Source: Epiperipatus broadwayi (lineage: Eukaryota > Onychophora > Udeonychophora > Euonychophora > Peripatidae). From it: DNA of 64,000 nucleotides. Location: assembly GCA_028023455.1 (NCBI GenBank), contig JAQFVV010006272.1:4443127-4507126 (forward strand). The letters are read 5' to 3'. This document shows positions 11,279 to 22,988 of this stretch, in pieces. A model generated the notes under the pieces. That model saw nothing but the letters and a program-made list of their open reading frames with translations. It was not told the origin of the DNA and did no database searches. Made by a program: the position numbers and the translations under genes. Each line of letters starts with the position of its first letter. The first letter of the stretch is position 1.

Positions 11279-12659
11279 AGTATTAATTTTGAACTATTTT
11301 TACAAATAATTTGAAGTTTATGAATTTAACAAATGCTGTTGTCTGATCCAGATTCTTTTGCCTAGCAGTAGAGTTGTAGGAATATTTATCCTTTTTTTTT
11401 AAATTTATTTATAAAACATTAATTTACTATTTTTTTTTTACAAATATATATATATATATAATATGTGTAATAATATATATATTGCTATAAAATATTTTTA
11501 CTTTGATCAACAATTTCTAGACAACATTAGAAAAAAAGCATCAAACAAGGAAAGAGTTTAAAAATTGACATATTTTGATAGCTATATTCTTAAATTATTT
11601 TTGCATACATATCTTCAACATTTTGAAACTTCATATAGAAAAACTAAAGACCTGCAATAGTGAATAATAAGGCAAGATATATAAGAAAAATTTGTTTATC
11701 TTTCATCAAACATTTGAGACCATCCACCTTTCAATCAATGTATATGAAATAAAAACATTGTTTAGCTATTCACCACAAATATTTTAGAACACTAACATGT
11801 TTGAATCAGGAGTCCTGACATAAAATGGGACTATGTTTTGTAGCTTAATTCATAATGGAATAATATGCTAACATTAAATTTGCTTTAAATTAAGAAAAAC
11901 TGCTATTGAAATGTTTGGAATGATTCAGACTATGTATAGTAGTGAGCCATAATTAGCAAGATAGTTTCAACTCCTTTGCACATTTTATAAACCAAGGATA
12001 GCAATGAAGATGATTGACAAAGTACAAAACACTATCATATTCATGTCATGACTTGTGATTCAGATAAACTAGTATATTGAAATTTTTGTCATGAATAGCT
12101 AAACGCCTACTACCTAATATATAATCCAGAGATGGTATGGCAAACAGTTTGGAGAGAAAACTTATCATCTTTTCACAGAAATACAGTATGTATATACATT
12201 TAATTGTGATTATGTGATATATTTAGTCTACAAAATTAAAATTTAAGTCACAAACTAAAAAAAAATTAATAATTTCACGTTTAAATAATAATTGTTCAAG
12301 GTTTACTTGCAGTAACATATCATGTTATTATCTAATGATTGGGGAGTTTTAAAACTCAAGTTTATAATTTAAATTGATGTGGTTATATAATGATGGGTAA
12401 AATTTATTAAAATATATAATTTAGCTCTAAGCAATAAGATGATAAAATAATATGAATAAAAGTCATGATATTCTTATTGCTTAGTAAATTAATTTTCTTT
12501 CAGAAAAAAATTTACACATGTACATAGCCATAAAATCTAAGATTCTTCAGATTAATAAATATGTACTATATAAATATACTACACACATAACATAGCAATT
12601 CTTTATTAAACCCTTAATAGAATTGTACAATCTTACAAATTATTGAATCAGTGACAATC
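11279..12659. other. AT-rich non-coding stretch
   Basis: No gene or element recognised. T-runs and an (AT)n microsatellite lie at about 11,390-11,480. Confidence 0.55.
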
Positions 12660-14430
12660 ATCATCATTATCATCATCAACCATTATCAATCCACTGCAGG
12701 ATGAAGATCTCTCTAAGTTCAATCCATCTTTTCCTATCTTGAGCTTCTCTTCTCCACATCACCCCTGCACACTTTCTTATTTCATCCATCTATCTCACAT
12801 GTGGTCTCTTTCTGGGTCTTTTACAATCTCTTGGAATCCAAGTTAAAATTTCAATTGTCCATCTGTTATCATCTCTTCTAACAATATGTCCAGCCCAACT
12901 CCACTTCAGTCTTTTAATTTTTTCAATGAGGTCAGTAACACCTGTTTGTTCTCTTACCCATACATTGTGTTTTCGATCCCTTCTTGTTACTCCGAACATG
13001 CATCTCTCCATACTTCTTTGAGTGGTCTGAAAAAGTCTCTGTATTGCTCTTTTATTAAGTGTCCAAGTCTCAGATCCATAAGTAAAAACTGGCAAAACAC
13101 ATTTATTAAAAACTTTCCTTTTCAAACACATAGCCATATTTCCTTTTAGTATCGAGTTATTTCTATCAAAAGCACTCCAACCAAGTTTAATTCTATGATT
13201 AATTTCATCCATTATATTTCCATCTGTATTAATAATCTGACCAAGGTATTTGTAACTGTTAACTTCTTCTAACCCATCGTAATCAATCTTTACTTTCATA
13301 TTTTGAGAAAATCTATTAAACATAACTTTAATCTTTTTAACATTTATCTTTAATACTACTTTCCTATTTTTATCTGATAACTCCTGCAACAATTCCTTTA
13401 GCTCTAAAGCATTATTTGCAGAAACAACTACATCATCTGCAAAATCTAAATGACTTAAATAATCTCCATTTACTTTCACTCCTTTAGCTTCCCATTTTAA
13501 TCCACAAAATACTTCTTGCAGCACTGCTGTAAAAAGTTTTGGAGATATGGAGTCACCCTGTCTTACACCCTTTTCAATGTTGATTTTCCTACTATCATTA
13601 TGTAATCTAACTGTTGCTGTTGCATTTTTATAAATACTCTTCAAAATATGACAATATTCTGTATCTACACCTTGATGATCCAATGCTTTAATCACTGAAG
13701 AAATGTTTATAGAATCAAATGCCTTTTCATAGTCTACAAATCCTAAGCATAAAGGCAACTCATAATCATTTGTCCTTTCTATAATTTCTCTCAATACCTG
13801 GATATGATCTACTGTACTAAAACCACTTTTAAATCCAGCTTGTTTTCTTGATTGATGGAAATCCAGTGTTTTCTGTAGACGAATTGTAATTATCTTAGTA
13901 AAAATTTTGTATAAAACTGATAAAAGACTGATAGGTCTGTCATTTCTAATATCTTCTTTATCACCTTTTTTAAATATTAATATTAATACTGCATTCTTCC
14001 AATCATCTGGTACATCTTTATCATTTAGACATTTGGTATATAACTTTGCTAAAAAAAATTCTATTTCTTCACCTGCTTCTTTTAATATATCAATTCCAAT
14101 TCCATCATTATCTGGAGCCTTCCCTTTCTTCATAAATTTAATTGCATGTCTCACTTCCTCATTCAAAATTCTGGGCAATTCAGAAGATATAATATGTATA
14201 GGAGGCACTTGTTCTTTATTACTATATAATTCTTGATAGAAGTCTTCTACACATTTTATGATGTCATCTCTCTTTTTAGTAATAATGCCATCTTTTTTTC
14301 TTATTGCAGATATAAATTTCCTACCAATACCAAAATGTTGTTTTACACTCTTTAGACCTTTATTCTCTTCTACAGCTTTCCTAGCTAGTTCACAATTATA
14401 TTACTTATATCATTTTCAACTTTTTTTTTT
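12660..14430 (-). mobile_element. RTE LINE copy 2, 5' truncated
   Basis: Minus-strand RTE-clade retrotransposon. Its 3' terminus is a (TGA)n-like tail read on the minus strand (TGATGATGATAATGATGATG near 12,664-12,690), preceded by the conserved CTGCAGTGGATTGATAATGG block. It covers the RT and C-terminal domain but lacks the apurinic endonuclease: homology to full-length copy 3 stops near 14,430. I did not find a convincing target-site duplication. Confidence 0.85.
12790..14400 (-). CDS. RTE reverse transcriptase, open frame of about 536 codons
   Basis: Encodes the RT of an RTE non-LTR retrotransposon, the enzyme for target-primed reverse transcription. The frame is open from codon TAT at 14,398-14,400 to the stop at 12,790; the true N-terminus is missing because a stop precedes it. 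In order: YNCELARKAVEE linker, NEEVRHAIKFMKKGKAP, RPISLLSVLYK, GFVDYEKAFDSI (motif A Asp), KGVRQGDSISPKLF (motif B), LDFADDVVV (motif C, both Asp present), SYKYLGQIINTDG (thumb), YGSETWTL and LKWSWAGHIVRR. The NDRPISLL block has D where Y is usual. All catalytic residues are present, so the RT could be functional if expressed, but there is no endonuclease and no obvious promoter. It is a truncated element, not a host gene. Confidence 0.88.
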   Translation of the reverse strand, partial: YNCELARKAVEENKGLKSVKQHFGIGRKFISAIRKKDGIITKKRDDIIKCVEDFYQELYSNKEQVPPIHIISSELPRILNEEVRHAIKFMKKGKAPDNDGIGIDILKEAGEEIEFFLAKLYTKCLNDKDVPDDWKNAVLILIFKKGDKEDIRNDRPISLLSVLYKIFTKIITIRLQKTLDFHQSRKQAGFKSGFSTVDHIQVLREIIERTNDYELPLCLGFVDYEKAFDSINISSVIKALDHQGVDTEYCHILKSIYKNATATVRLHNDSRKINIEKGVRQGDSISPKLFTAVLQEVFCGLKWEAKGVKVNGDYLSHLDFADDVVVSANNALELKELLQELSDKNRKVVLKINVKKIKVMFNRFSQNMKVKIDYDGLEEVNSYKYLGQIINTDGNIMDEINHRIKLGWSAFDRNNSILKGNMAMCLKRKVFNKCVLPVFTYGSETWTLNKRAIQRLFQTTQRSMERCMFGVTRRDRKHNVWVREQTGVTDLIEKIKRLKWSWAGHIVRRDDNRWTIEILTWIPRDCKRPRKRPHVR

Positions 14431-15449
14431 ATTGTTTGCATACTTAGTTCCAGCATAAGCTTTGACTTTTTACATATACATTGTACCAGTATGTCTAAAT
14501 CTAAACTTGGAAGTATTATATTTCTAAATAACAAAAAAAAAAAATGTTAGCTTATTTTAATGTAATTATCAATTGCTTTTTTAAAAAAGATTAAATATTT
14601 TACCTCATTAATAAATAGTGATTTATTTAATGTAAATAACATATATAATTTTTTTTAATAGACAGTATAATAAATTTGTCAGTTTATTCGGTATAGCAAT
14701 AAAACAAAAATTTAATAGTTTATTCTTAGAAAAACATGATAAAGTGAATTACATATTGAAAGAATCATTTATTAATATTTTTATTTATTGTAAACATTTT
14801 ACAAATAATAAATGAGCATAGACAAACAAAATAATCAATTATTATTTAGAGTGTGTATGAATGTGTATATATACATTATCTGTGTTGTTTATATAATTAA
14901 GACAATATTAAACTACATGTATTTAAAATATTATTTTATATATAAATATTTAAATGGGTATTTAAAATTTAGAATATTGTACATTAAATAGGCAAATATA
15001 CAAGGATTATTTAAATTTTTATTTGAAAATATGATTTTAAGTATGTATTTCAATTTGTAAATTTTTTTTTTATTATTATTCTTTAAAATGTTTATTTATT
15101 ACAAAATTAAGAAAACATTTTAATAAAAAATGCTGATGTATTCACAAGAACTTTATTGAGTGGAATTTAATTTTTAAAAACAGACCACAGCAATGAGCTA
15201 AATTTGAGTTATATAATAGAGATAGTATCTAGGATAGTGATCTAAATGTGACCTCATCAAGAGAAAAATGTCTAAACACCTGATTTTAGTTTGGTCTCTC
15301 ACTCTCTTAATCTGCATCTCAATAAACAAATTGGTTATTTTTTTGTTTAAATAATATTTTGTAATGCTGCCTTTTAACTTTTTCTACAGATTTTTTTCTT
15401 TCTGAAAATAATTCAACATCATTTCTATTGCATTACGAAGGTATTCTAT
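14431..15449. other. AT-rich non-coding stretch
   Basis: No gene or element recognised. Long A/T homopolymers throughout. Confidence 0.55.
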
Positions 15450-16195
15450 TTTCGGTCACTTTTCTTAATGAAAACACTGAATATAGTGTATTTTTAGAAT
15501 GTTTCCGAGATAATTTTTATAACATAAATAGAATTTATCTTCTTGTGAACAGCTTGAGTTTATCATAGAACATCTTAATAGGAATTTATGTATGTTCATT
15601 CAGTTTACATGTCCAAACCAGTGTGATTTTACAATAATGATCTTCATGGTATCTTATCCAGCAAGCTGAGGAATATATTAATTGGTTTTATGAACCTACC
15701 ATTGTATTTTTAAATTTTTATGGAGCATCATTAAATGAATGTTTTCTAATGTTTACCACTTCCATACAACAAATTAAATTAAATAACTGCTTTATATATA
15801 GATAATTTAGTTACAATAATAATTTTTCTGTGATGAAATGTGGCAGAGCAATGAAGTCTTGTTGCAATTCATCAACCAAGCCTACCTTTTTATCACGGTA
15901 TTTAAATTAATTTACATTCTCAAATTGACAACCATAAAGAACATGAATTTTTTAAAAATTAATTATTAAACCAAAGTCTTTATATGTATTATTCAAAACA
16001 TTAAGTACATTCTGTAGATAATCTTTTGAACTGGCAAAAATAACATAATTCATAATTCAAAAAGATGAAGTTCACTTTTAATTTGATTCAAATTAAAAAC
16101 TCCATCACCAAAGCTGTATCATATCTTAATACTTCTTTATTAAATCTCCTATAAACGAATCCCAAAATTAGTCATAAAAAAACAATGTTAGAGTA
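15450..16195 (-). pseudogene. LINE C-terminal fragment, same family as 8,080-8,790
   Basis: Minus-strand readings include FGHVNRMN (post-RT xxxGHVxRM) and YLCYKNYLGNIL (compare LHYKDYFKYYL in the other fragment), with stops and frameshifts. The inner end shares TATTTAAATTAATTTACATT and the following CAAAYTGRYAASCAT with 8,728-8,760. Confidence 0.55.
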
Positions 16196-16327
16196 AGGAG
16201 GTATTTTATTTTCAATAGTTCGCCTTCCTTTTTCTTTTTTTCTTTTTGCTTTTGTAATATATAACATATAATAACCACATTCCACTCTTTTTACACTTTA
16301 AAGCAAAATATATTTATTAATTTTACA

Positions 16328-16357
16328 GTTTTGACTATTCCTAGCAGTCTTCGTCAG
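16328..16357 (-). ncRNA. Hammerhead-like core, PLE-style (decayed)
   Basis: On the minus strand: CTGACGA (16,357-16,351), then a 4-bp stem II GACT/AGTC closing GCTAGGAAT, then AAAAC in place of GAAAC (16,332-16,328). The layout resembles hammerheads reported from Penelope-like elements. I cannot close a convincing stem I or III, so this is tentative. Confidence 0.3.
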
Positions 16358-16708
16358 ATCTACAAAAATTTAAACATATCAGCACAACCATATTTCATAT
16401 ATATATATCTATTAAATTGTTACAATTTTACCAACTTAATTATTAATATCATTTTATTTATAAAACTTACTATTATATAACTTTAAAATCAACTTTACCC
16501 TTTATTTCTATTCTTAATTATTATCATATTTATTCACCTTTTTTCTTTGCCATAATTTTATAAATTCAATGTAATATTTAGGAAATCTTTCTTATATTAC
16601 TATATTCATATATTTAACCTTGTTTTACATATTACTATATTCATAAATATAACCTTATTTTACATTTCACCTATTATCTTAATTTTTAATTATCTTATAA
16701 TAGAGATT

Positions 16709-16826
16709 GTATTCTCTGAGCTACATTCAAGTATAATAGGTGAATATATGAATGGGATGGGTATTTTGTGCTTTTGGGCATCCAAAGATGATCAATCATC
16801 ATTCTGGTTGGCCCAAAAGAGAATAC
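16709..16826. repeat. Imperfect hairpin
   Basis: Outer arms GTATTCTCT (16,709-16,717) and AGAGAATAC (16,818-16,826) pair perfectly. Inner arms TTTTGGGC (16,772-16,779) and GCCCAAAA (16,811-16,818) also pair. Possibly a small foldback element; no target duplication identified. Confidence 0.45.
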
Positions 16827-17044
16827 TCTTTAAAGCCCATGCACTACCTTTTATTTTAGTTTAGTCTTATTAAAAATTTAAATTCATAGGTGGCCAATAC
16901 ATTAATGGTAATTAAGTGGCCAGAGCATTGGTGATGATCAGCATGTTTTAATATCCCAGCATTATTGTTTCATTTTTTTGGTTAAGATTCTAATGGATTT
17001 GCACTTAGTTTGTGCCTCCAAATTAATGGTTAAATAATTGCCCC

Positions 17045-17165
17045 AAGCTGGCAATGGCTCAATAGTTAGCTTGGTCTACAGAAGACCCATTTCCAATCCA
17101 GTCACAAGGTTGATTTATATTTTTTATTGTCCAAATCCAGTCACAAAATGAACTGTTGATTTTAT
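17045..17165 (+). repeat. tRNA-like SINE head with internal duplication
   Basis: A box-like TGGCTCAATAG (17,055-17,065) and B box-like ATTTCCAATCCAG (17,089-17,101) at tRNA spacing, with a GGTC/GACC stem between. AATCCAGTCACAA and the following T-rich block then repeat once (about 17,095 and 17,144). Degenerate pol III signals; SINE family unknown. Confidence 0.35.
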
Positions 17166-17489
17166 TATATTTTATTGTGGATCATTCATGCCAATGAATG
17201 GTGTTTTGAGTAGTACTCATACTTAAGACTGATTCTTACTTTTTGATAATGCTGGTTAATATATGATTGATGTATAGTTATTCTAGTTACTCTAATGAAT
17301 GATTGGCTTCTCAGAGATCTTTTGATCTCACGCTCCCCTTAAACATACCTTACTTATATATACTTTTGTAAATTATTGATATTTCATTTTAAATTGATTA
17401 GGAGTGGTGCTGATTTTACCATCACCCCAATTATGACTATGATCAACCTCCATTTTTGTGACCAGATACTACCACTTCATCCCATTACA

Positions 17490-17756
17490 AAATATACATG
17501 AGATGTTTGCTTTGGTTAAATATCAAGTTAGATAAATGTTACAATGAACTGATTCTCATTACTTAGTGAAAAAGTGAAAGCCCATTAAAAGAAAACATTT
17601 AAATATATATATACTAACAATAAACTAATGATCAATGTATTGTACATCACAAATTGAGGAGACAGAGACTGAGTAAGCATAGTGATGACCCAATGTCAAG
17701 CCAATTACTAAGCAACCAAGTGTGAAAATGAAATTAGAATTCTATTACATAATTTT
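17490..17756. repeat. Long repeat copy 1, left part (split by LINE)
   Basis: Matches 36,045-36,300 over its whole length at roughly 85-90% by eye (for example AAATATCAAGTTAGATAAATG and AGTGATGACCCAATGTCAAG). The match resumes at 22,989 after the LINE. Confidence 0.8.
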
Positions 17757-18089
17757 TTTTTAAATAAAACTTTTATTAACACAATAACTATTTACAATTT
17801 ATACAAGTAATTAAACAAAAGATAAATATGTTACAGTTTTGTATACCAAAACCCAAAGAATTTGATATATTCCACTATTAAGACAAAAAGTCTGCAGGCA
17901 ATTAACTAGTTATCTTCATCTCAAGGAGATTGACTTGTATCACTGTACTAGAAGGAGACTCTAAGACATGCAACTCAAATGAGCAAAGCATGTAAGATTC
18001 GATTCATCATCTTCCTTGGCAAATATCTCAGACATTGATATTTCTAAGTTTCCTAATCACTATAGTTTTCTCAGCCAGTTAAATTTCTT

Positions 18090-21000
18090 GTTTCAAATAT
18101 CATAGTACATCATATATACCATATTGTCTTAAGGGTATGCACAGTGACCATTGCATTGTGATGGTTAAATTTCTCAATGTATTGACTAAGTAGAAGTTTT
18201 ACGTTTACAATTGGCCAGTGGAACACTTTAGCTCTTATCTGCCCAAATGCTGAACATTCTTCGAATAGATGCTGAAAAGTCTCATCACTAGATTTGCACA
18301 GCAAACAGACTGGATCTAAATTCATATGTAGTCTTTCGTTTAAAACCTTAGTTGTTGGAAACAAGCCATTCACTTAGTTTGAAAACAAATTTCAAATAGG
18401 ATTGGGGTGCATATATAGAGTGGAACTTTTTCAACACATTTTTCTTTGATATATCTGACCATGCATTGCCGTGACTTTTAAAATGATTCATTAAGTCTTT
18501 ATATTTAATACCTTTCAAACTGAACACATTCAGATCATCCTGGAGATCCCTATAAGCAATGAACAGGTCATCTATAAAAGATCTTCCTTTACATCCTATT
18601 TCATTAAAGGCACTGACAGGATCAACCAAAGCCCCAAGAAATTGACTTTTAATTAACTTAATAAATGTACTTAACTTGATGTAAGATACATATAGCTCTG
18701 GATCAATCAGGCCAAGACCTCCTTTTTCTTTTGGCATCTGCAAGGTTGATATCGAGATCCATCTTGAAGCTCTACCCCAGACATATTTCTTTGCAATAGG
18801 GTTTATTCTGAGTATTGTTTTGTTATGTAAGGTTACCCAGGGTGCATATTATGCCAAAATCCCTGAAACAATGGTATTAAAAAATTAACGCTCTTGTAAT
18901 TTCATATAATTTAAGTGATAAAAAATTACTTATTTTATCTTCAATTTTTGTAGTAATTAATTTATTCAAGTAAGTGTTCCTTTTAGTCTTGGACATATAT
19001 AATGGTATTTCCAAGAAAGCAGACGGGAGTGCCATAAAGTTAGATAGCATTTTTTTACCTGTAGATAATTGCCAGGCTGCAGACTTTATTGGTTAAATAA
19101 TTGAGCCAATTTCAGCCTGAAAATTTTCTAAGATGTTAATGACAACCTGGATATTATAGCTGTTTTGAAATATTATTATAATATTGTCAATGAATGCTGT
19201 GATGGCTACCTGCAATCCCAAGTGCAGAAGTCAAAGGCCGGGAACAAGATTCTCAATCTTACAAACAAGAGGATCTATATAAACTGCAAACATAAGAGCT
19301 GCAAGAGGAGAACCCTGTGGGATACCCCTCTTAGGGATAAAAAAAATCAGATCTCATAAAGTTTTTAAGGGAGATTTTATATTTTTAATATAGTTTTCAA
19401 CTGCATTCACCAACAATATGTGATCTGGGATTAAAAGATGAAGGGACTGAATCAAATATGGCCAATGGACGAGATCGAAAGTAGCTCTAAAATCTATTTG
19501 GATAGCATAATATTGGGTTAAGTTTAAATCCCTTGCATATTTAATAGCCTCGTGAATTTTTAAGGCAGCATTTACTGCAGGTCTACCCTTAATGGCATGG
19601 TGAGCAGAAAATATTCTAGTATTGATAAGGTGATGTAATTTTTTCAAGAGGATTCTAGCCAGAATCTTTGAATCAATATCTTCTACAGAAATATGTCTCA
19701 GTTCATCAATTGTTGGATTTAGCACTAATTTGTCTTTTTTAAGGCTAAAAATTACTCTGTTGCTAATAAAGGGCCACTCAATTAGCTCATAACACAACTG
19801 ATTAAAAAGTCTCCACATTGCAAATCTGAGAGCATAGTCAAGTTGTTTATAAACAGAGGCTGGGATTGTGACATTTGCCATTATTGATTGTACCTTGAGG
19901 ATATTAATTCCATCTTGAATATCCTACTATTCGATTTGAAATATACTCTTTGTTCCCCAGTTATACTACTGTATTGATCAATGAAACCTGTACTTATGCC
20001 AAATTTTATTTTTAAATTTTCAAATATGTATTTATCAACATAGATTCCAGAGGCAATGTCATCATCTCCCTTGGTAATACTGGCAATACCCTTAGAGTGG
20101 TGAATATATAATTTAGCATAGTTTATCATGAGTTTTGATAATTTACTTAAGTTAGAAATTAATTTCCTGAGCCATATTGTATGAGCATCTTGCTGCATAA
20201 GTTGATATAAGCTGTTGTTTTCATCTTGTAAATTATTTATCAATTGATGATTAGGTCTGAGGTAGGTAACATTGCGTAAGACTCTGAATTTCAGAGATTC
20301 TATTTTTCATTTGATTCATTGATAAAATATTCTGTGCATTCTTATAAAATATTTTAGAGAGATCTTTTTTAATTTTAAACCAAGCAATACAGGGTGGTAG
20401 GCCTGAACATTTTGTATAATAATTAATGACAGTCAATATAACTGATAATTGGTCAATTAAGAGCAAAACACCATCTCTAACGTTTCTCCTAATAGAAAAT
20501 CTATATTGATTGATTTGATAATAGTTATAAAGAACTAACTTTACACAGAGGTGATTTGAAAAACCAACCAGAGGTGTATTAATAGTTGACTCATTTAGCT
20601 TATGCCCCGACACAAACAAAAGGTCTATAAAAGACGAGAATCTGCTATTAAAGAAAGAATATGCATTATCTGGATATCTTTCATGCAATGAATATAGTGA
20701 AATTTCTTTCATTTTATTTTTTAATGCAATAGGAAGAGATCAGAATGTACAATTAAAGTCACCACCCAGAATTATAATCCTTGTTTTTTGTAAGAACTTA
20801 TTTGAACATTATGGATTATATTTACAATATCATTACCTTAGCTACAGAGTATACAACAATCAGATAATGCAAGACTACCTGATAAACAAAAGAAATCAGA
20901 ATATAGTTTGTTTGTAAAGACAATAACTGAATTTTTTAAATTTCTGAATGCATATATATTAAAACAGCTGCGCCTTGAGCGGGCCTACCATTAGGTTTAA

Positions 21001-21162
21001 AAAGCAAAATATTCTGTTGAGACAATTTATCAAATATATAACCAAGTGTATTATGGTTAATTTTAGTCTCAGTTAAAATTACTATTTCATATTTTTCTTT
21101 AGATAAATAGTCAACAATTTTATCAACTTTACCTGGGCTATTTAATCCTCTAATATTAAGTT
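18090..21162 (-). pseudogene. LINE ORF2: AP endonuclease, RT, zf-RVT (broken)
   Basis: Endonuclease N-terminus near 21,160 reads LNIRGLNSPGKVDKI then IVILTETKINHN. Near 20,780 it reads RIIILGGDFNCTF (catalytic GDFN), then FIDLLFVS and GFSNHL near 20,640-20,560. RT follows: SLKKDKL and DSKILARILLKK (19,881-19,650), FRATFDLVHWPYL (motif A), RGIPQGSPLAAL (motif B, about 19,335), and motif C reading AFIDNIIII near 19,180. The second catalytic Asp of motif C is Asn. At 18,743-18,110 come KEKGGLGLIDPELY and the zinc-binding CLLCKSSDETFQHLFEEC (C-x2-C...H-x4-C). Frameshifts and stops, plus FIDN, mean no activity. Numbering follows several frames. Confidence 0.82.
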
Positions 21163-22900
21163 AGTATACTGAGGGATTTGTTCATAGTTATTGGAATAAT
21201 TTGACCCTTTACCCACAAATATATAACCTATAGTTTCATTTATCATTTCATTTGTATCATTGTGATAACCAATTTTGATATTAAACTCAGAATTACTACC
21301 CAACTGATCTAGCATCATAGGGTTATTCACTATAATATTGGTATTTCTGTCAACTCCTTCTTCTGTATTAATTCCAGAATCAGTATTGTTATAAACACAA
21401 TCAGTAACAGTATCACTATTGACCTCTATTCCTTCACCAAAATTTATATCAGAATTTATATTGTTGTTAATACACCCAATATTACTGGGACAAACAGACT
21501 CATCAACTTTTTGAGCCAAACTATTTACTACATAAGATGATACTTCAGCAGGCTCAGAAGATTGGCTGGGACTCACATCAATGTCATCACCATCACAAAA
21601 ATCATTATCAATATTTTTGTTAATATTGCAATCAACTATGTCTGCCCACATCTTAACGTTATTAGTTCCACACAAATTCCCAGTAACACACATAGCAGTT
21701 ATATGACCAACTCTGTTGCATTTAAAGCATGGGGGGTTCTTCCTTTCAATATAATCGAAATTGGCATTTGGTCTTTGAACAACCTATGTGATAGTTGATC
21801 TTTCAGAATACCTTTTTTTAGTTTAAGAACAACTTTCCATGAGTTTGTAGGAATTTGAAAAGAGATACCAGGAGTCATCTCTCTTTCCAATGTAATTACT
21901 ACAGCATAATTGGCTAATTGGGTTTTAAAGAATTCTACATTAAAGTTAGGGTGTGTGTGTAAAACCCTACTGAATACTAAAGGGTTAGGATTCTTTGATA
22001 CGTAATATATCTTATGGCCCTGCACCTCTTTTATTAGACTCTCCACTAGATCTTTTTGTTCCTTACTAAAATATTCGATAGAAATAAAACCACTTGCTGG
22101 GAAGAACACTGTGTTTAATCGATTATATTAAACCCTTATTACTCAACAAGACTAGATACTCATTTAAGTCAGGCTTGTCTAAAATATGCTTACCATTTCT
22201 ATCATTTGTTTGAATTATCAAACTAAAAATGGAAGTATTAGGGGACATGCAGTTAATAAAAAAAATTTCCAATATGAGTTTAACTTTATGAAAGTTTTTG
22301 AGGATAGATGCAATGACGGTTGAGCATGCAATAATTTATCATTCAGGTCAGCGAATAGCATCGATTTGTTAATAATTTGGGCTGATTTATTTGATTCAAT
22401 TTTATCATCTAATAACTTTGTGTTATTGCTGGCATCATCTAGGTTGTTAGATTGATTTTCATTAATCTTAGTTTGAAAATGCTCGTTGTGACTATCAGTT
22501 CTTTTTTTTTGCGCCTACAGAAAACGTTCCAATCAGCACCTTGATAAGCTTCGACATTATCACTTAAGTTCATCAACTCTGGGGGACCAGCACTGTCAAC
22601 AGTGGATGAGGTAGCATATCTTGCTTTTTTAGGATTTATTTTCATATCTACAGCATTTGGGGAAGTATTACATTCAGGGGTGCTAATTAATTCAGGGTTA
22701 CTAGTTACTTTTCTTAATTTTAGCTTAATATTGTTATCATTAGTAGAAGGCTGCTGTATGTTTGAACTGCCATTTTCTGTCATATTAACATTGGCTTTTT
22801 TGTTCAGACGAGTAGAGACAGATTTAGATCTCTCATTATTATAATTATCTTTTAACTCACTCACCTTATCTTCATGGGTCTTTTTGCCTTTTTTCCCCAT
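21163..22900 (-). pseudogene. LINE ORF1 (gag-like, CCHC zinc knuckle), frameshifted
   Basis: RNA-binding ORF1 protein of the LINE. The first piece (22,900-22,439) starts MGKKGKKTHEDKVSEL, a basic low-complexity N-terminus. The middle piece (22,109-21,699) has a globular segment including FKTQLANYAVVITLE and NSWKVVLKLKKGIL, plausibly an RRM-like fold. At 21,738-21,690 the zinc knuckle CFKCNRVGHITAMC fits C-x2-C-x4-H-x4-C. The C-terminal tail (21,693-21,142) is acidic and Asn/Asp-rich. The pieces lie in different frames, so the gene is broken; the knuckle itself is intact. Confidence 0.72.
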
Positions 22901-22988
22901 TGGGAAATTGTGCCAAGTCGAATATGATATAAATTTTTGACTACTACAGAAACTTCACAACAAAGTGTAACGCTGGGCATGTGCTCTC

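Larger units (their letters stand above)
17757..22988 (-). mobile_element. Complete LINE with zinc-knuckle ORF1 and AP endonuclease/RT ORF2
   Basis: A 5.2-kb non-LTR retrotransposon inserted into the long repeat. It is flanked by TCTATTACATAATTTT (17,741-17,756) and TCTATTATGTAATTTT (22,989-23,004), a 16-bp target-site duplication with two differences. The empty site, with a single copy of this sequence, is preserved in repeat copy 2 near 36,283. The 3' end (17,757) has a short A tail on the minus strand. The order ORF1 (CCHC knuckle), endonuclease, RT and CCHC zf-RVT suggests an L1/Tx1-like or related clade. Both ORFs are broken. Confidence 0.85.

Noticed and set aside
13907-14236. Plus-strand frames across the RTE copies (also 12,886-13,149 and 43,413-43,801)
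   Set aside because: Antisense shadows of the RTE reverse transcriptase, repeated in each copy.
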